Assembly: GCA_947179485.1 (NCBI GenBank)
Contig: OX359247.1
Location: 13,616,588-13,680,587, forward strand
Length of the DNA: 64,000 nucleotides
DNA from: Allacma fusca
Lineage: Eukaryota; Arthropoda; Collembola; Symphypleona; Sminthuridae
Direction of reading: 5' to 3'
Shown here: positions 39,071-51,933 of the stretch, one piece after another
Layout of the letters: every line of letters starts with the position of its first letter
Position numbering within the stretch: position 1 is the first letter of the stretch
Program-made: the position numbers and the translations under genes
The notes under the pieces: model-generated
Seen by the model: only the letters and a program-made list of their open reading frames with translations
Databases searched by the model: none
Told to the model about the DNA's origin: nothing

Positions 39071-39361
39071 TTATTATCAATCAACAAACTCACTTTTTCT
39101 ATCATTCCAAAACGAAACTACAAGACTTAAATTTACAATACGTGTAATGACGGTAATGGGATTGTTCATTATTTCCAAAAATTTCACGGAATAATACCTG
39201 CTCTTGAGCAAAACGTATTATAAATGGTAGAAAATTAATCATAAAATTAGATCATTCTTGTCGCAATGCCGTAAATAATAACATACACCTTCAGTGTAAT
39301 ATTGTACGTCAGCACGAGAAAACTTTAAATTGTCCTCACAGTCATATCAACAATTATTATA

Positions 39362-39525
39362 CAGGCAAATCTCGCTGTCACGGATGGCCAAAAATGATAT
39401 TTGCATATCGGCTGTCTAGGCTGTCCCAGCTATACAATGCTTCAGAATAGCGTACATAACGGATTCTTTTTATAACGCAACAAAATTGTTGTTCCCAGAG
39501 CGTCCGTTACATCGAGATTTGCCTT
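39362..39525 (+). mobile_element. Short pogo/Tigger-like MITE
   Basis: 164 bp with inverted ends CAGGCAAATCTCGCTGTCAC and, from the right, AAGGCAAATCTCGATGTAAC, each followed by GGA. The left flank is TA; the right flank has drifted to CA. TIR sequences of this CAGGCAWAYCTCG type are typical of Tigger/pogo elements of the Tc1/mariner superfamily. Confidence 0.75.
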
Positions 39526-40333
39526 CAGGATGAAGCAAAATATCAATATTTAGTTCTTTGAATGTGAAACTATATGAGCAAACAAGCAGCGCTGCTTCTA
39601 CTTACTTCCAGTAATATAATTACGCAGTACAAATTGCTTACAAAAAACTAAATCGAAGAAAAAATTAATTGCCGAAACATAAATCTAGAAGTAGATATCA
39701 CTACTTTAGTTCGCAAAAGTGCTTAGTACGGCGACAAGAAGAGCTTATTAGTACATATTCCGCGTGACTATGCATGTGCCTGAAGTATCAATAATTAACG
39801 GAACTATTCCATCCAATCATCAACGGAATTACGACATATCGATGACATCTAAAATACATTACTTTTGGGGTACACTGGTCAAAAGCTAGCAGGACAGACA
39901 TAGAGATCTAGTCTTCCAAGCGCAAATACAAACTCCTTTCACTCTCCTTCCAAACCAAATTGATAGTAATCAAAGACTTGGTGTATCAACTTCCACTATC
40001 CAAAGTTTTTTTCAGTTAACATTTAGGGACCATTTTTATCGTAAATTGTATGGTTATTTCCATAGTTTTTAAATTTAAGATAGGTAGAGGAAATTACGAA
40101 AATATGAATGAGTAATGGAGACGTGATATTATCATTTAAGAATTTTATAACCTTACACTGCTAAAATTATAATAAAATCGAGAGATATTTTGCAATTTTT
40201 ACACGTAATTACATTTTATGCTTGCAACTAAAAGTAATTAATTCAGGTTTATAAATTTTCACAAAAGGAATTTTAAACCATTAAAGTTGCTATATCGAAT
40301 AACAACCCTTGCTTATCCTGGCTGTCATTAACG

Positions 40334-41893
<1,560 letters not shown>

Positions 41894-44800
41894 CCTTGCA
41901 GTTCAAGTGTCACCCCCGGATCCTATAATCAAAGGAGAAGAAATTACACGTGTGCCAATAATTCCAGATATAAGTAATAAGTACAATAATTATTCCAGAT
42001 CTGCAGCTCCATCACCCACCAGCTGGTATTTATTTCCAGACATATTTCCTACACAATAAATACTTAACCCATCAACCATACCTTACTATATCAGCAATTA
42101 ATCTTGAAATTAGTTCCTATGTAGACATGGCTCGATAGTTAATCCAGCAGCAGGTGTAACTCTTATATTGTCACGGATAAGGAATTTATTTTCAAGCCCT
42201 AGGATTTAATTTAATTTATGCTCCGACTCCTTGCATCCTCTTCGGTATCCAAATTCTTTCCACAATCTACAATAATTATTATTTTGACAAATACTGAAAA
42301 GTGAAAAGAGAAACAAATCCCGATTGTTGACTCTATTCTTCTACTAAACTTTACATGACGAACCTCGATGACACTGACAGCAGAAGCAGCAGTTGTTGTA
42401 GTTTACTGTTACCGTAATAATAAGCACACTCGTGTAAGCAAGTATGTATACGTGTGTTCCATAAGCTCTCCCCCTCTGTTGGACTAGTGTACATATGTAT
42501 CTATGTCTGCCTGCTCTCAGCCTCAGCACGGTCACTCTATGGTCTTATTCTCTTTAATACTTCCAATGTCCCAATGCTCAGGAGCAAAAGCAGAATTATC
42601 GAGGACTGCATTTATACAATGCATATACATAGTGTATATGATACAGGCATTCGAAACATACGGGTTTTTCAGCTTCAGCCGCTTTGTCCATATGCAGTGT
42701 GTGTACACTATATACAGGATGGCTCGTAGTAGTTGACTTTCAGCTAACAAACGAAGACGGATAAAAATCACACTACGTACTCCACTTTACGTACTACCAA
42801 GGGGCGAAGCACCCCAACGTGTTCATTTTAAGGAAAGTTTTCTTGTACCCCATAGTCTCAGGTTGGAATTAAGTGAAGCCAATTTTTAAAAATAAAAAAG
42901 TGTAGATGGACAGCAAAATAGCGTCGGAATTTTAAAAATTTGTTTGGCTCAAAATTGGATAATCTCTTGACAAACCCTGGATTTTGTGACTACGGTTAGG
43001 AATTTTATCCGGGTTGCCTTTCCGTATTTGCAAAAAATCGTTTATCTCAAATCTTCTCAGGGATCAAATGGGCAATGTGGTAATTTGTGGAGTGAGTGTG
43101 GAGTCTCAAACAGACCCTGTTTTTGTCATAGAACCCCCCAAAATATTCTTTTTTTTTCCAGGAGCACTTTGTTGTCAAAATTTTGGGAATGATTTTGTAA
43201 GCGTAAGAAATTTGGTTTATGAAAAATACCTTGGAGATCAGGTCAGAATCAACAAACTCTGAACGAAATATACATATCAAAACAAGCTTTATAACCAGAC
43301 CGCCCAGGTAAAAAATCCCAAGTGAGACAAAGACAGTGTTCGTGGGACATCTGCAGGAAGATGACAAAACAAAATGAATATAAGCAAATACTGAGGTAAG
43401 AGATGACCCAATATTTATTTCCCACTATCAGTGAAACATATGTATTTAAATTTGTCTATACTTGAAATTTAATTTTTAGAGATACACAGGATCTCCATTA
43501 AAAATAAACAATTACTTTATTACTTCTCCCAACATTAAATTTCGTTCCACTTCCCCTACTAAAAACCTTCCCCCAGGGTGATGTAAGTTCTAAGGATTTA
43601 ATTATCAATGATTCTATTGCAAATTTTGATCCAGTTTAAATATTGGGCTAACAATAAGCATAGACAGGTTAATAAATTGTATTAAAATGCTATTAAAAGA
43701 GTGTGTGTGGTTCCTAGTACATGGCACGTAGTGTGCTGTGTTGGCTGTTTGGCTTTGGCTGCTCTGCAGTATGTATGTATGCATGGACTGTGACTGTTGT
43801 ATAGGTAGTACCATGGTAAATGGTAATATAAATAATGTGACTACGTACTATAGAGGGGAGCTCGGGTATAGGACATAGGATAGGAAGCTCCACTTGAATC
43901 CTCCGACTATCCCCATCCCCCACATTCAGTTCTTCAGTCCAAGCTATGGAGTATGGAACTGTACATTAAAAGATGCATCCTTCACTTTTTTACGAGGTAA
44001 ATATTTAGTAGTGAACTTACTGTTAAGCACTAGAATTATTTTAATTACATCGCAAAATTCCTAATCACATTTATGTAAATATACAAAGGCCATAGTATAC
44101 ACAATCCTCATGTATATAGGTATACATATATTGATCAAATTTCCACACTTGTATTTTGCAGAAGTGAATGACTAAATTTCGCCCGTTATTGACATTGGCT
44201 ATAGGAAAATACCTTGGTGTATATGTGGCAAGTTGGGAAGGAAGGGGAAATAAAAAGGAGGTAAAAACCAAAACCTTGGGGTTCAAACCTTCGCGTCCGG
44301 AATGCCATCATGGCTGGTAGGTGTGGTTTGGGATAATGTTCTATTATTAAAAAAAAAACAATTAGAACTGCATATGCTAATATTCCTGTAACTAGTTTTA
44401 TAATAACGTAACAGTATCATGTGTAAAGGAAAACTTTATGAGGAAAAAAGTAACAAGTGATTTGATCTATCCTTATCCCATTTTGCCTACACAATTTGGA
44501 TGTTAAATTGTGGTGAAATCTGTAAACCAAAAAAAAAAAAAAACACACACAAAATTACGACATTATATTTGTAGTATTGAAACGAAACTGAAACTGTAAG
44601 GAGGGAAGACGTCAGGTCAGATTGGAGAAAGTGAAGGAATGAATTGAAGACATGTGAAGATATTCGCAGGCCTGAATCTATAGTTGACGAATGTGTAGTT
44701 CCGTTTATGTGATAAGATTCAGCTGATATGGAAGATAAAATGTGCATAATTAACTAAGAGTTGAGACTAGTTTGTTTTATAAATGAGTAAACATTTGGAG

Positions 44801-45038
44801 TTGGGAAGGTCGGAGTGTTCCTAAATCGAATCCTGTGATTCTTTGTATAAAAGATTGGGTTGGGGATGGTGCTGGGGCATTGATGATTTTTTGTTTTAGA
44901 ATAGAATAATTTATTGATGATCAGATTGAGGGAAATCTGTGTTGAGGAAGGTTCAAAGGGTAGTTGGGAATGATTTTGAAGGGGTAGGACAGCGTAGGTC
45001 TGTTTTGAGACTCCGAGGTGATTTTTCTGATTTTGACG
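41894..45038. other. Divergent region between SLC30A7 and ADA2B
   Basis: About 3.1 kb expected to hold both promoters. A poly-A run with CA dinucleotides is at 44528-44549. The stretch 42790-43370 differs in texture (GGGGCGAAGCACCCC hairpin at about 42801-42815, then a long repeat-like segment) and may be a decayed element, but no ends or target duplication were found. No exon is supported. Confidence 0.4.
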
Positions 45039-47762
45039 ATGTTTTATGAAGAGCTGTTCACAAGATCTCAATGCAGTTGCTGTCAGCAAGAGGTGGCTGG
45101 ACTAGGTGTGGAGTGTGCGGATTGTCCTAACACCTTCCGCTTGTGTACTGAGGTAGGATTTAAATTCAGCGGTTTACCAATCACTATTAGAATGTTTTTG
45201 CTGGTCTGGGATGGAAGGGTTGGAGGTTGTGACTAATTTTAAATTTCTTGTATACTCAAATAGTGCTTCTCCCTGGGTGCTGAAATCGGGCAACATAAGA
45301 CGGATCATAAGTATCGTTTCTTTGTAAGTTTAGCCAATCGTTACAGAATACTTGGTGGGGATGGAATAGTGGGGTAGGGATTGAGAAGAATTAATTTCTG
45401 ATTTTTTTTTCCTCTAGGATTCTGGAAATCTGGTCATATTCCCCAGTGAGGCGAATTGGTCTGCTAGAGAAGAAATTCGGCTGTTGGATGCAATCGAGCA
45501 GTATGGATTCGGGAATTGGCAGGACATTAGTAAACACATCGAGTCAAAAAGTCCTAGTGGTACGGTTTTGTAGCTAATGTAGGGATTTGTTTGGTCCGTA
45601 GATGTAATCCTGTAGCTAAATTGTGGATTTTCTGTGGATTTTTAGAAGCTAAGGAGGAGTACGTTAAGCGATTCGTTGAAGGGACGACGGGACAGATTAC
45701 CTGGAATAATTTGAAAGAGAAGGTCCAGCGCCCTGTAGATCATACTGTTGTCGACGATGGTCCCTTATCGCCCACCTTAACTCAGCAGTTAGCACCATTA
45801 GATATTCAGCCGGATGAAATGGCCCAGTTGGGCTACATGCCGAACCGAGATGACTATGAGAAGGTTTGTTCATGTTAATGGTATTTGGGTTTTTGTGAGG
45901 GTGGGTGTATTTGTTATTGATTAATGTTCTTTCAAAAATGATTTCAGGAGTTCGACAACGATGCTGAAAAACTGGTGTCTCAACTGGTGTTTAGTACGGA
46001 AGATGAGGATATTGATATTGGTCAGTGAATTTATAAAAAGCAATTGAAACCAGTCGTACAAGGCGTTTAATTTGGTGTGTCTCAGTGATGACCTTTGAAG
46101 CTAAAGTTGCACTATTTTAATTTTAGCTTTGAAGTTAGCTCTGGTGGACATGTACTCAAGAAGACTTCGGGAACGTGTCCGACGTAAGCGGGTTATTCGT
46201 GACTACCAACTGGTTTCGCAGTTTTTCAAGAAAGATCGTCCATCTCAGAAACGCCAGTTTGCTGCTTACGAGAGGTAAAAGGTCGTTTGGTTTATTTAAG
46301 CATCCAATAATGTTGTATTCACGGGTTTACTTCAATTGTGTCTTGTTTGTTTCCAGAGACTTGCAAGAGCAGTTTAAAAGTTTTGCTCAGTTTCATTCCG
46401 CACGGGAGCACGAGCATTTTATCCAAAATTTAATCAAGGAGAAAGAGTTAAAGTTTCGGTTAACGGAGTGTTATAAATATCGCCGTAACGGAATCACGCG
46501 TGCTGAAGATTGCGTTGAGTTTGAACGCTTGAAGTCAAGGAGGAAGTTGCAGTTACAAAATTCCAGCCCAGTTTTGGCAAGTGATACGGTGGCTGAGCCT
46601 CAACCTTCAACCTCGACCCCATCAGTTCCTGAACCCTCGAAAGGACAAACTGCGACAGAGGTAGTCTTATATCTGTTAGTTATCTATCAGCTTAGTTGTT
46701 TACACTGTTGTCCTACGTAGAGTAAGCTGCATTATTTTCCCTTCAAATATTTATTTTTTAATTGGAGGGAATCTGATTATGATTTTCCCTCCAGGATAGC
46801 AATCCACCGAATCTGGCAATGAACTCTCTACCAGTGCCGACGACCAAAGTACTACCAACTCTCCTAGCAACGCCGACATTAACGTGAGTGAGTTTTATGA
46901 TATCAGAATTTGATGTGTATTACGATTTGTAATCATTTTGATAGCGGTTTTATTAGCTATGCATCCACATATTCTCTAGGAATCTGTCTGACCAAAACGT
47001 CGTGATGAAATATTTAAGTTAGGTTAACGAGGTTTTATTCCGGATATTATTCTAAGCAGCGGCGTAAAAAGAAGCGGAGACGAGGAATGTTATCCAGACA
47101 GAAAACGCATAGCCCGGCGGTTCTCATGCGAAGACTCCAGCTCAAATTGCGGGGAATTACTATCCGAGGCGCTATCATTACCAATAACCGGGCCGCTGCC
47201 GAAAATCCAAGCACTCGCATGCGAGGGCGACCAAAACTCATCGCAGCTCCCAACGGACGAAAAACCAAAGGATACGGAAGACCAATTTACTGCTAATATG
47301 AATTCTCTTCCTTCTGCTCAACTTCTTTCCTCTCCTGAAAAGCATGTAAGTTTTTGTTGTTGGGTAGAACATTCCTACAACCCCTTCGCATTACAATCAT
47401 GTAAAATTCCTTGAATTTTTTATAAATTATTTGAATTTCCTTTCACGGTTTACTGTATACAGCTCTGTCTCTCAACCAATTTACTTCCGTCTCAATATTT
47501 GACTATTAAAGCTGCGCTTCTTGTGGTAAGCTGATTCATTTGTAATTTCAAAATGTAATTTTGTTAGGAAATACACTGTGTACTGTTGAATTCAACTCAT
47601 CAAACTTTATCCATTATTTTCTAATAGAGTCAGGCACCCACGAAATGCATGTTGGGACGACCAGCAAATCTTACAGACACTGAATGGAGTCAAATTGTCA
47701 ACTTCATGGTTCAGAGTGGTTGGATGGTTGCTTCACGTGTGTCGTCTTCTGAAGCAGAATGA
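45039..47762 (+). CDS. TADA2B: ADA2B (TADA2B), SAGA histone-acetyltransferase adaptor
   Basis: Eleven exons in frame: 45039-45152, 45264-45323, 45418-45559, 45646-45863, 45948-46020, 46127-46274, 46357-46660, 46795-46883, 47060-47345, 47463-47525, 47628-47762, about 543 residues. A ZZ zinc finger has C12/C15, C26/C29, C36/C39 and H49/H53. A SANT/Myb domain follows (WSAREEIRLLDAIEQYGFGN), then PLSPTL, QLGYMPNRDDYE, VDMYSRRLRERVRRKRVIRD and CYKYRRNGITRAEDC, all close to insect Ada2b rather than Ada2a. A C-terminal SWIRM-type domain comes last (LCLSTNLLPSQYLTIKAALL ... IVNFMVQSGWM). ADA2B couples Gcn5 and Ada3 in SAGA for H3 acetylation. ATG 45039 gives the expected start (MFYEELFTRS). The linker exon 46795-46883 is the least certain: an alternative acceptor opens another plausible frame that does not fit the next exon. 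Exon 47060 could equally start at 47057. Confidence 0.92.
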
Positions 47763-48184
47763 AGATTTTTCATATAATTATAAATTCTTGAATAATTCTT
47801 CAAGCTTTTTCTGTAATAATTAAACTCTACTTCTGATATTGTTAATTCGAAATGTTGTAGAAATAGTCCAATATCGAATCCCTTGCTTTTGAAATCTTCC
47901 TAAGCCATAGTGAAAACTAAAGTCACCCTTGTCGAGTATTTCGCTGTTATTACATAACGACTTTCTCTTTAGCGTTTGTACAATTTATTCGTAATGTAAG
48001 TATTTAGCTTACTTTGAGGGCGTTTAGTATTTTTATAATGTATTTAAAAAGGACCAAAAAGTACAACAAAAATGCCGCGTGTGTTTATTGCGGATTAAAT
48101 AACTTTATGAATATACATTTTGATCACTGTAGTGTCGTGAAGGAATTACACACTAATAATTATTATATCGGTATTTAAACCTGG

Positions 48185-48190
48185 AATAAA
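48185..48190 (+). terminator. Candidate poly-A signal of ADA2B
   Basis: AATAAA 423 bp after the ADA2B stop, followed by a GT-rich stretch (tatgttgggcgtgt). Confidence 0.5.
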
Positions 48191-48316
48191 TCAAGTATGT
48201 TGGGCGTGTAAGGTGTCATCATAATGTGCAACACGACTAATTGCTCCATTACGTGTCTAGACAGAGCCTAGACGGACATAACGGCTGGAAAAATAATATT
48301 TATGCACATATAGGAT

Positions 48317-48480
48317 AAGAGATGTGGGAAGTACTGTCAAATTACTTAAGTCAAAGTACTTACAAAAGTATTTCGCTAATAGTCTCCGAAATCTTTGATA
48401 CCAAGTACCAAGTACAAGTATAAAATATGAGCAGTACTATTTTGAAAAATACTTGATATCATAATAGAAAATACAATACT
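48317..48480. mobile_element. Decayed terminus of a hAT element related to the one at 11022
   Basis: AGAGATGTGGGAAGTACT followed by many AAGTACTT/AAATACTT words resembles the left end of the 11022-12090 element. No partner end or target duplication was found, so it is a fragment. Confidence 0.45.
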
Positions 48481-49115
48481 AATTACTGGAAACATCACCC
48501 GTTAAAATATCATTCTGACTACTTAACCTCGTACACAGAATATGAAATCAACTTACTTAATCATTGCTTAAAAAAGTATTTTTATGAGAATAGTGTTTCA
48601 AATACAGTACGTCAAAGCAAACAAAAACCATATTACAAAATATTTATTTATGTTGTGTATTTTCCCTCTTCAAATTATTTGGATACTAAAATATTTGCAC
48701 TATTTAAATCATTTACTTTCACACAATGTACTTTTATAAATACTCTACGTCTCTGTATAGGACACCTCTATGTAGTCTGCAGGCCAAGCGCCGCATCAGA
48801 TCACATAGATCCCAACCAATGCTTGTGGATCATACAAATGAAAATGATTCTTGAAAGTTTAAACACGTAAGATTCCAAAAGTTATCTGGAATCATTGGAA
48901 GCAAAGTGGGTGTTTGGAAGGGTGGGAAGCAAATACTGCTGCTATTTCATACACTGCATTTTTGTATACACCAGCAACCACTTTTTGCTTCTCAAGAAAT
49001 ATTTGTGAAAACAACAACACACTAAAATTCTTACACCTACTTGACTTACTACTACTACTCGTATTCATCCTTAATACAAGCCGTAGTTGTAGTTAGTCTT
49101 GTAATGTATTGTACT

Positions 49116-49279
49116 CAGGGGTGGATTAATAAAATAATGTTTACCCTGGCCCTAACCCTCAAAATAGATTTGTTTGCCTTTACACATGCAAACAGGGCCT
49201 TAGTCAACATTTTTTAACCCTGGCCCTAAAATTTTCGTCTGGCCGGGCCAGGGTGGACCACCCCGTAAATCAACCCCTG
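49116..49279 (-). mobile_element. hAT-type MITE, CAGGGGTGGATT family, copy 3
   Basis: 164 bp from CAGGGGTGGATTAATAAAAT to CAACCCCTG with a perfect 8-bp target duplication ATTGTACT on both sides (49108-49115, 49280-49287). The interior matches copy 2 directly and copy 1 in reverse. Confidence 0.92.
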
Positions 49280-49302
49280 ATTGTACTTAATGTTCCTATT
49301 TA

Positions 49303-49450
49303 CAGTCAACTCTAGCTATAATGGATGCTCAAGGGACCGGTAAAATTTGTCCCATGTATACATTAATCCCATATAAGCATGCAGGACTGCAAATCCCAAT
49401 CCCCTGTATCCAGAAATCCCTATAAGAATGATAACCCTTTTAGCGACAGT
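49303..49450 (+). mobile_element. Fragment of a pogo/Tigger-like element
   Basis: Begins CAGTCAACTCTAGCTATAAT directly after TA, then GGATGCTCAAGGGACCGG. This is the usual opening of Tigger/pogo-type ends. The right terminus was not found, so the stated end is approximate. Confidence 0.5.
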
Positions 49451-49980
49451 TCAAATTTTTTGACATTTTATCAATCATGGAGTGTTGTAGTTACCTACAT
49501 CATTAATAAATATATAAATTCGCCCATCAACAGCAGTTTGTTAAAATATCGACCGGGTGAGAGTCAGGTAGTTCTGGCAACTTCGGTGAACGATTCCTTT
49601 TAACATTTCGTTTTTGGCTAATATTCCATAAAATTTTGAGGAAGGCAAGTAAAAATTTTATCAGGGGCGAGCCTGGGAGGTCAGGAATATTTTTGTGCTA
49701 AAGCGGAGTTCTGTAAAATTTCGTAGTATCTGTACTTGGCAAACAATTTTTTTTCTCAACATATTTATGTGTCTGTGCTCCGTGAAGGTCTTACGTGTAC
49801 TAAATAATAACTTTACAGTATATAAGCCACATTATTTGGCGACTAGGTAATAACACTGAGCGCTATAAGCACAGCTTCTAAACTTACCAAGTCGAACAAT
49901 TAAATTAGTAATCCACTTCGTGTGCAGTTGTGCAGTAGCAATAGAAGTTAGTCTATGCTACCGGTGAAACTGTGTACGTT

Positions 49981-50105
49981 ACCTCTGGTAGCTTACATGC
50001 TACCTACTACCTCTGGCGTCTTGTATGGTACCTCTGGTAGCTTACATGCTACCTACTACCTCTGGCGTCTTGTATGGCACCTCTGGTAGCTTGTATGCTA
50101 CCGCT
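49981..50105 (+). repeat. 49-bp tandem repeat, about 2.5 copies
   Basis: ACCTCTGGTAGCTTACATGC recurs at 49981, 50030 and (diverged) 50079. Units also share CTACCTACTACCTCTGGCG and differ at only a few bases, so the array is young. Confidence 0.9.
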
Positions 50106-50141
50106 ATGGCATAGTGATTTGTGTGGTACTTGTTTGGGTGG

Positions 50142-50605
50142 CAGGGCTGGTCATTCGAATCGGAATTAGAATTGGGAAAAAGGGGTCTAATTTATTCACG
50201 GAGCAGCTCACTTTTTTTACTACTAGGGTATCCCTGAAAAACAAAGTGAATGAACAAGTCATTCATATACGGTTATGGTACTTGTGTAGAGTAAGTTGCA
50301 GTGCCTTTATAAAATAGTCTGCCACATACACTGCCTTCTTTTCGTTCATAATTTCCGAATTTAGATACTTTCTGGTTTAAATGTAATTGCGAAGTTACGA
50401 TGTTATTCGGGACTCTAGCACCTCCATGTATTAATATTTAATAACTGAAGTATTTAAATTATATCTGGAATTCATAGAAAATATTTGAACAAATTGGATT
50501 GGAATTTTCCTTTTTCGAAACAAATACATTTTATTTGGGATTGGAATCCGTTAGGATTAATCTTAATCAGAATTGTATCCATATTTTTCGAATACTCCAG
50601 CCCTG
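50142..50605. mobile_element. hAT-type non-autonomous element, 464 bp
   Basis: Inverted ends CAGGGCTGGTCATTCGAATC and, from the right, CAGGGCTGGAGTATTCGAA. A perfect 8-bp target duplication TTGGGTGG lies at 50134-50141 and 50606-50613. There is no coding capacity. Confidence 0.9.
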
Positions 50606-50869
50606 TTGGGTGGTATATAATTTGAAGGCTTTCTGCTGAACTTGGAGTGTTTTTTTAGAACGGCCACCCTTGATGGCCACTATTCTAGAAAACACTTTGA
50701 TTTATGCCCTTTCCTAATGTAGAGAAAAAAATTCCCAAAAAATATTTCCCCCAAAAACCTAATAGGAGGGTCAATAAACCGAAAAAACCCGAATTATTAA
50801 TTTTTTTTTCAGCGTTACTGTTTACAATATTTAAAATCGTACTAACTCAGATTTACTGTGTAAGTATTT

Positions 50870-51533
50870 AATAATAATAATAATAATGTGTTTATTCAGG
50901 TCGATTTAGCTATAAGCCCTTACAACCCATTCAATATTATGCGTTTGTTTATCGGCTCTCTAAGTGAGAGTGAATAGTAGAATTAAAAATAAATAAAATC
51001 AGTAAAATCAGTAGAAGTTTTAAATGTTAAAGATGATCATCGTGATTGTTGTTGAGTATTGCCTATAAAAATATATAAGGTGGGTAAGTTTCATAAAAAG
51101 TTTCATAAAAATAATGTGTTAATTCATTCAATTATTCCATTCGTTTCTTTAGTGCTTCTACCCAGAAGTTGTACACCACGATCGCATTCTCCTGTGTTAA
51201 GTAGCTCGCTATATGTTGTCCGTTAGATGGTTTGTTGAAATCTTGCAGATATTTCGATCTTACGCTCTCATAGAATGGGCAGTTGAACATGATGTGCCCA
51301 ATATCTTCATCTTCTTGCTTGCATTTAGCGCACAGAGACGTTTTATGGTAGTTTTTCCATTTTCGCTCAATCGCATTTAGATTTGTGACATTGTTCCTAG
51401 TATTTAGCTTTTTTTGTATGCAAGACTTCAAACTGAATTGACGAAATCGTGAATTGGAACTAATTGATTCGAAAGGTTTTGATTGGGTTTCAGCCTCCAG
51501 CAGTTTCATGAACCACGTGAGCGAGTTAGGCAA
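50870..51533 (-). mobile_element. 3' end of a LINE (non-LTR retrotransposon) with ATT-repeat tail
   Basis: A minus-strand frame of 133 codons (51533-51132) ends with CAKCKQEDEDIGHIMFNCPF, the C-x2-C-x8-H-x4-C zinc motif found at the C terminus of reverse-transcriptase polyproteins of LINE clades such as Jockey, R1 and I. About 240 bp further in the same direction the minus strand ends in (ATT)n at 50888-50870, like the short tandem tails of these elements. The reverse-transcriptase domain itself is missing, so this is a 5'-truncated copy, the usual LINE fate. Confidence 0.8.
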
Positions 51534-51933
51534 TCAATAATTAAGTAAGCAATATCATATAACATTACGGCCACAAAAACCAGTATGTCATCAGTCATCA
51601 CCACTTAATGTTTGTGTGAGTAACCAAATGTTTCTTGTTCCATAAATTAGGTGGCAAATACGTACAGCGGTCCGTACAAATATAAGCGACTACGAGTTTA
51701 CAGCTTGTATAAATTATACCAAAATTAATAATTATTCTTTAAGTGGTCACTGAAGGGATCTTTGGAAAAATACTAACAAAATTCCCATATGGGTGCCCCT
51801 ATTTAGGTGGAGGTAAGCATTTGAGTGGTACTAGCCATAACACTTCCATGTGAAGTCCAATTGGAATGAAATTATGTGTAGTCTTAACAGGATATCATGA
51901 AGGTCCGGTCTCGCCAAACTTCAAAAATCCGAA

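Larger units (their letters stand above)
38855..40333. other. Convergent intergenic region of ABCD4 and SLC30A7
   Basis: Holds the 3' UTRs of both genes and one short pogo/Tigger-like MITE. A minus-strand AATAAA lies at 39034-39039, far from the SLC30A7 stop; no closer canonical hexamer was seen for that gene. Confidence 0.5.
47763..49115. other. 3' flank of ADA2B
   Basis: AT-rich DNA with the ADA2B poly-A signal and the hAT-end fragment at 48317. Nothing else recognisable. Confidence 0.5.

Noticed and set aside
42790-43370. Possible repeat element starting near GGGGCGAAGCACCCC
   Set aside because: No inverted ends or target duplication found; only a local hairpin and unusual texture.
45018-45038. 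Upstream GTG start for ADA2B
   Set aside because: Non-AUG; ATG 45039 gives the usual ADA2B N terminus.
47087-47296. Arg/Lys-rich ORF inside the ADA2B exon at 47060
   Set aside because: It is the wrong frame of a real ADA2B exon; the correct frame stays open to the donor at 47346 and leads to the SWIRM domain.
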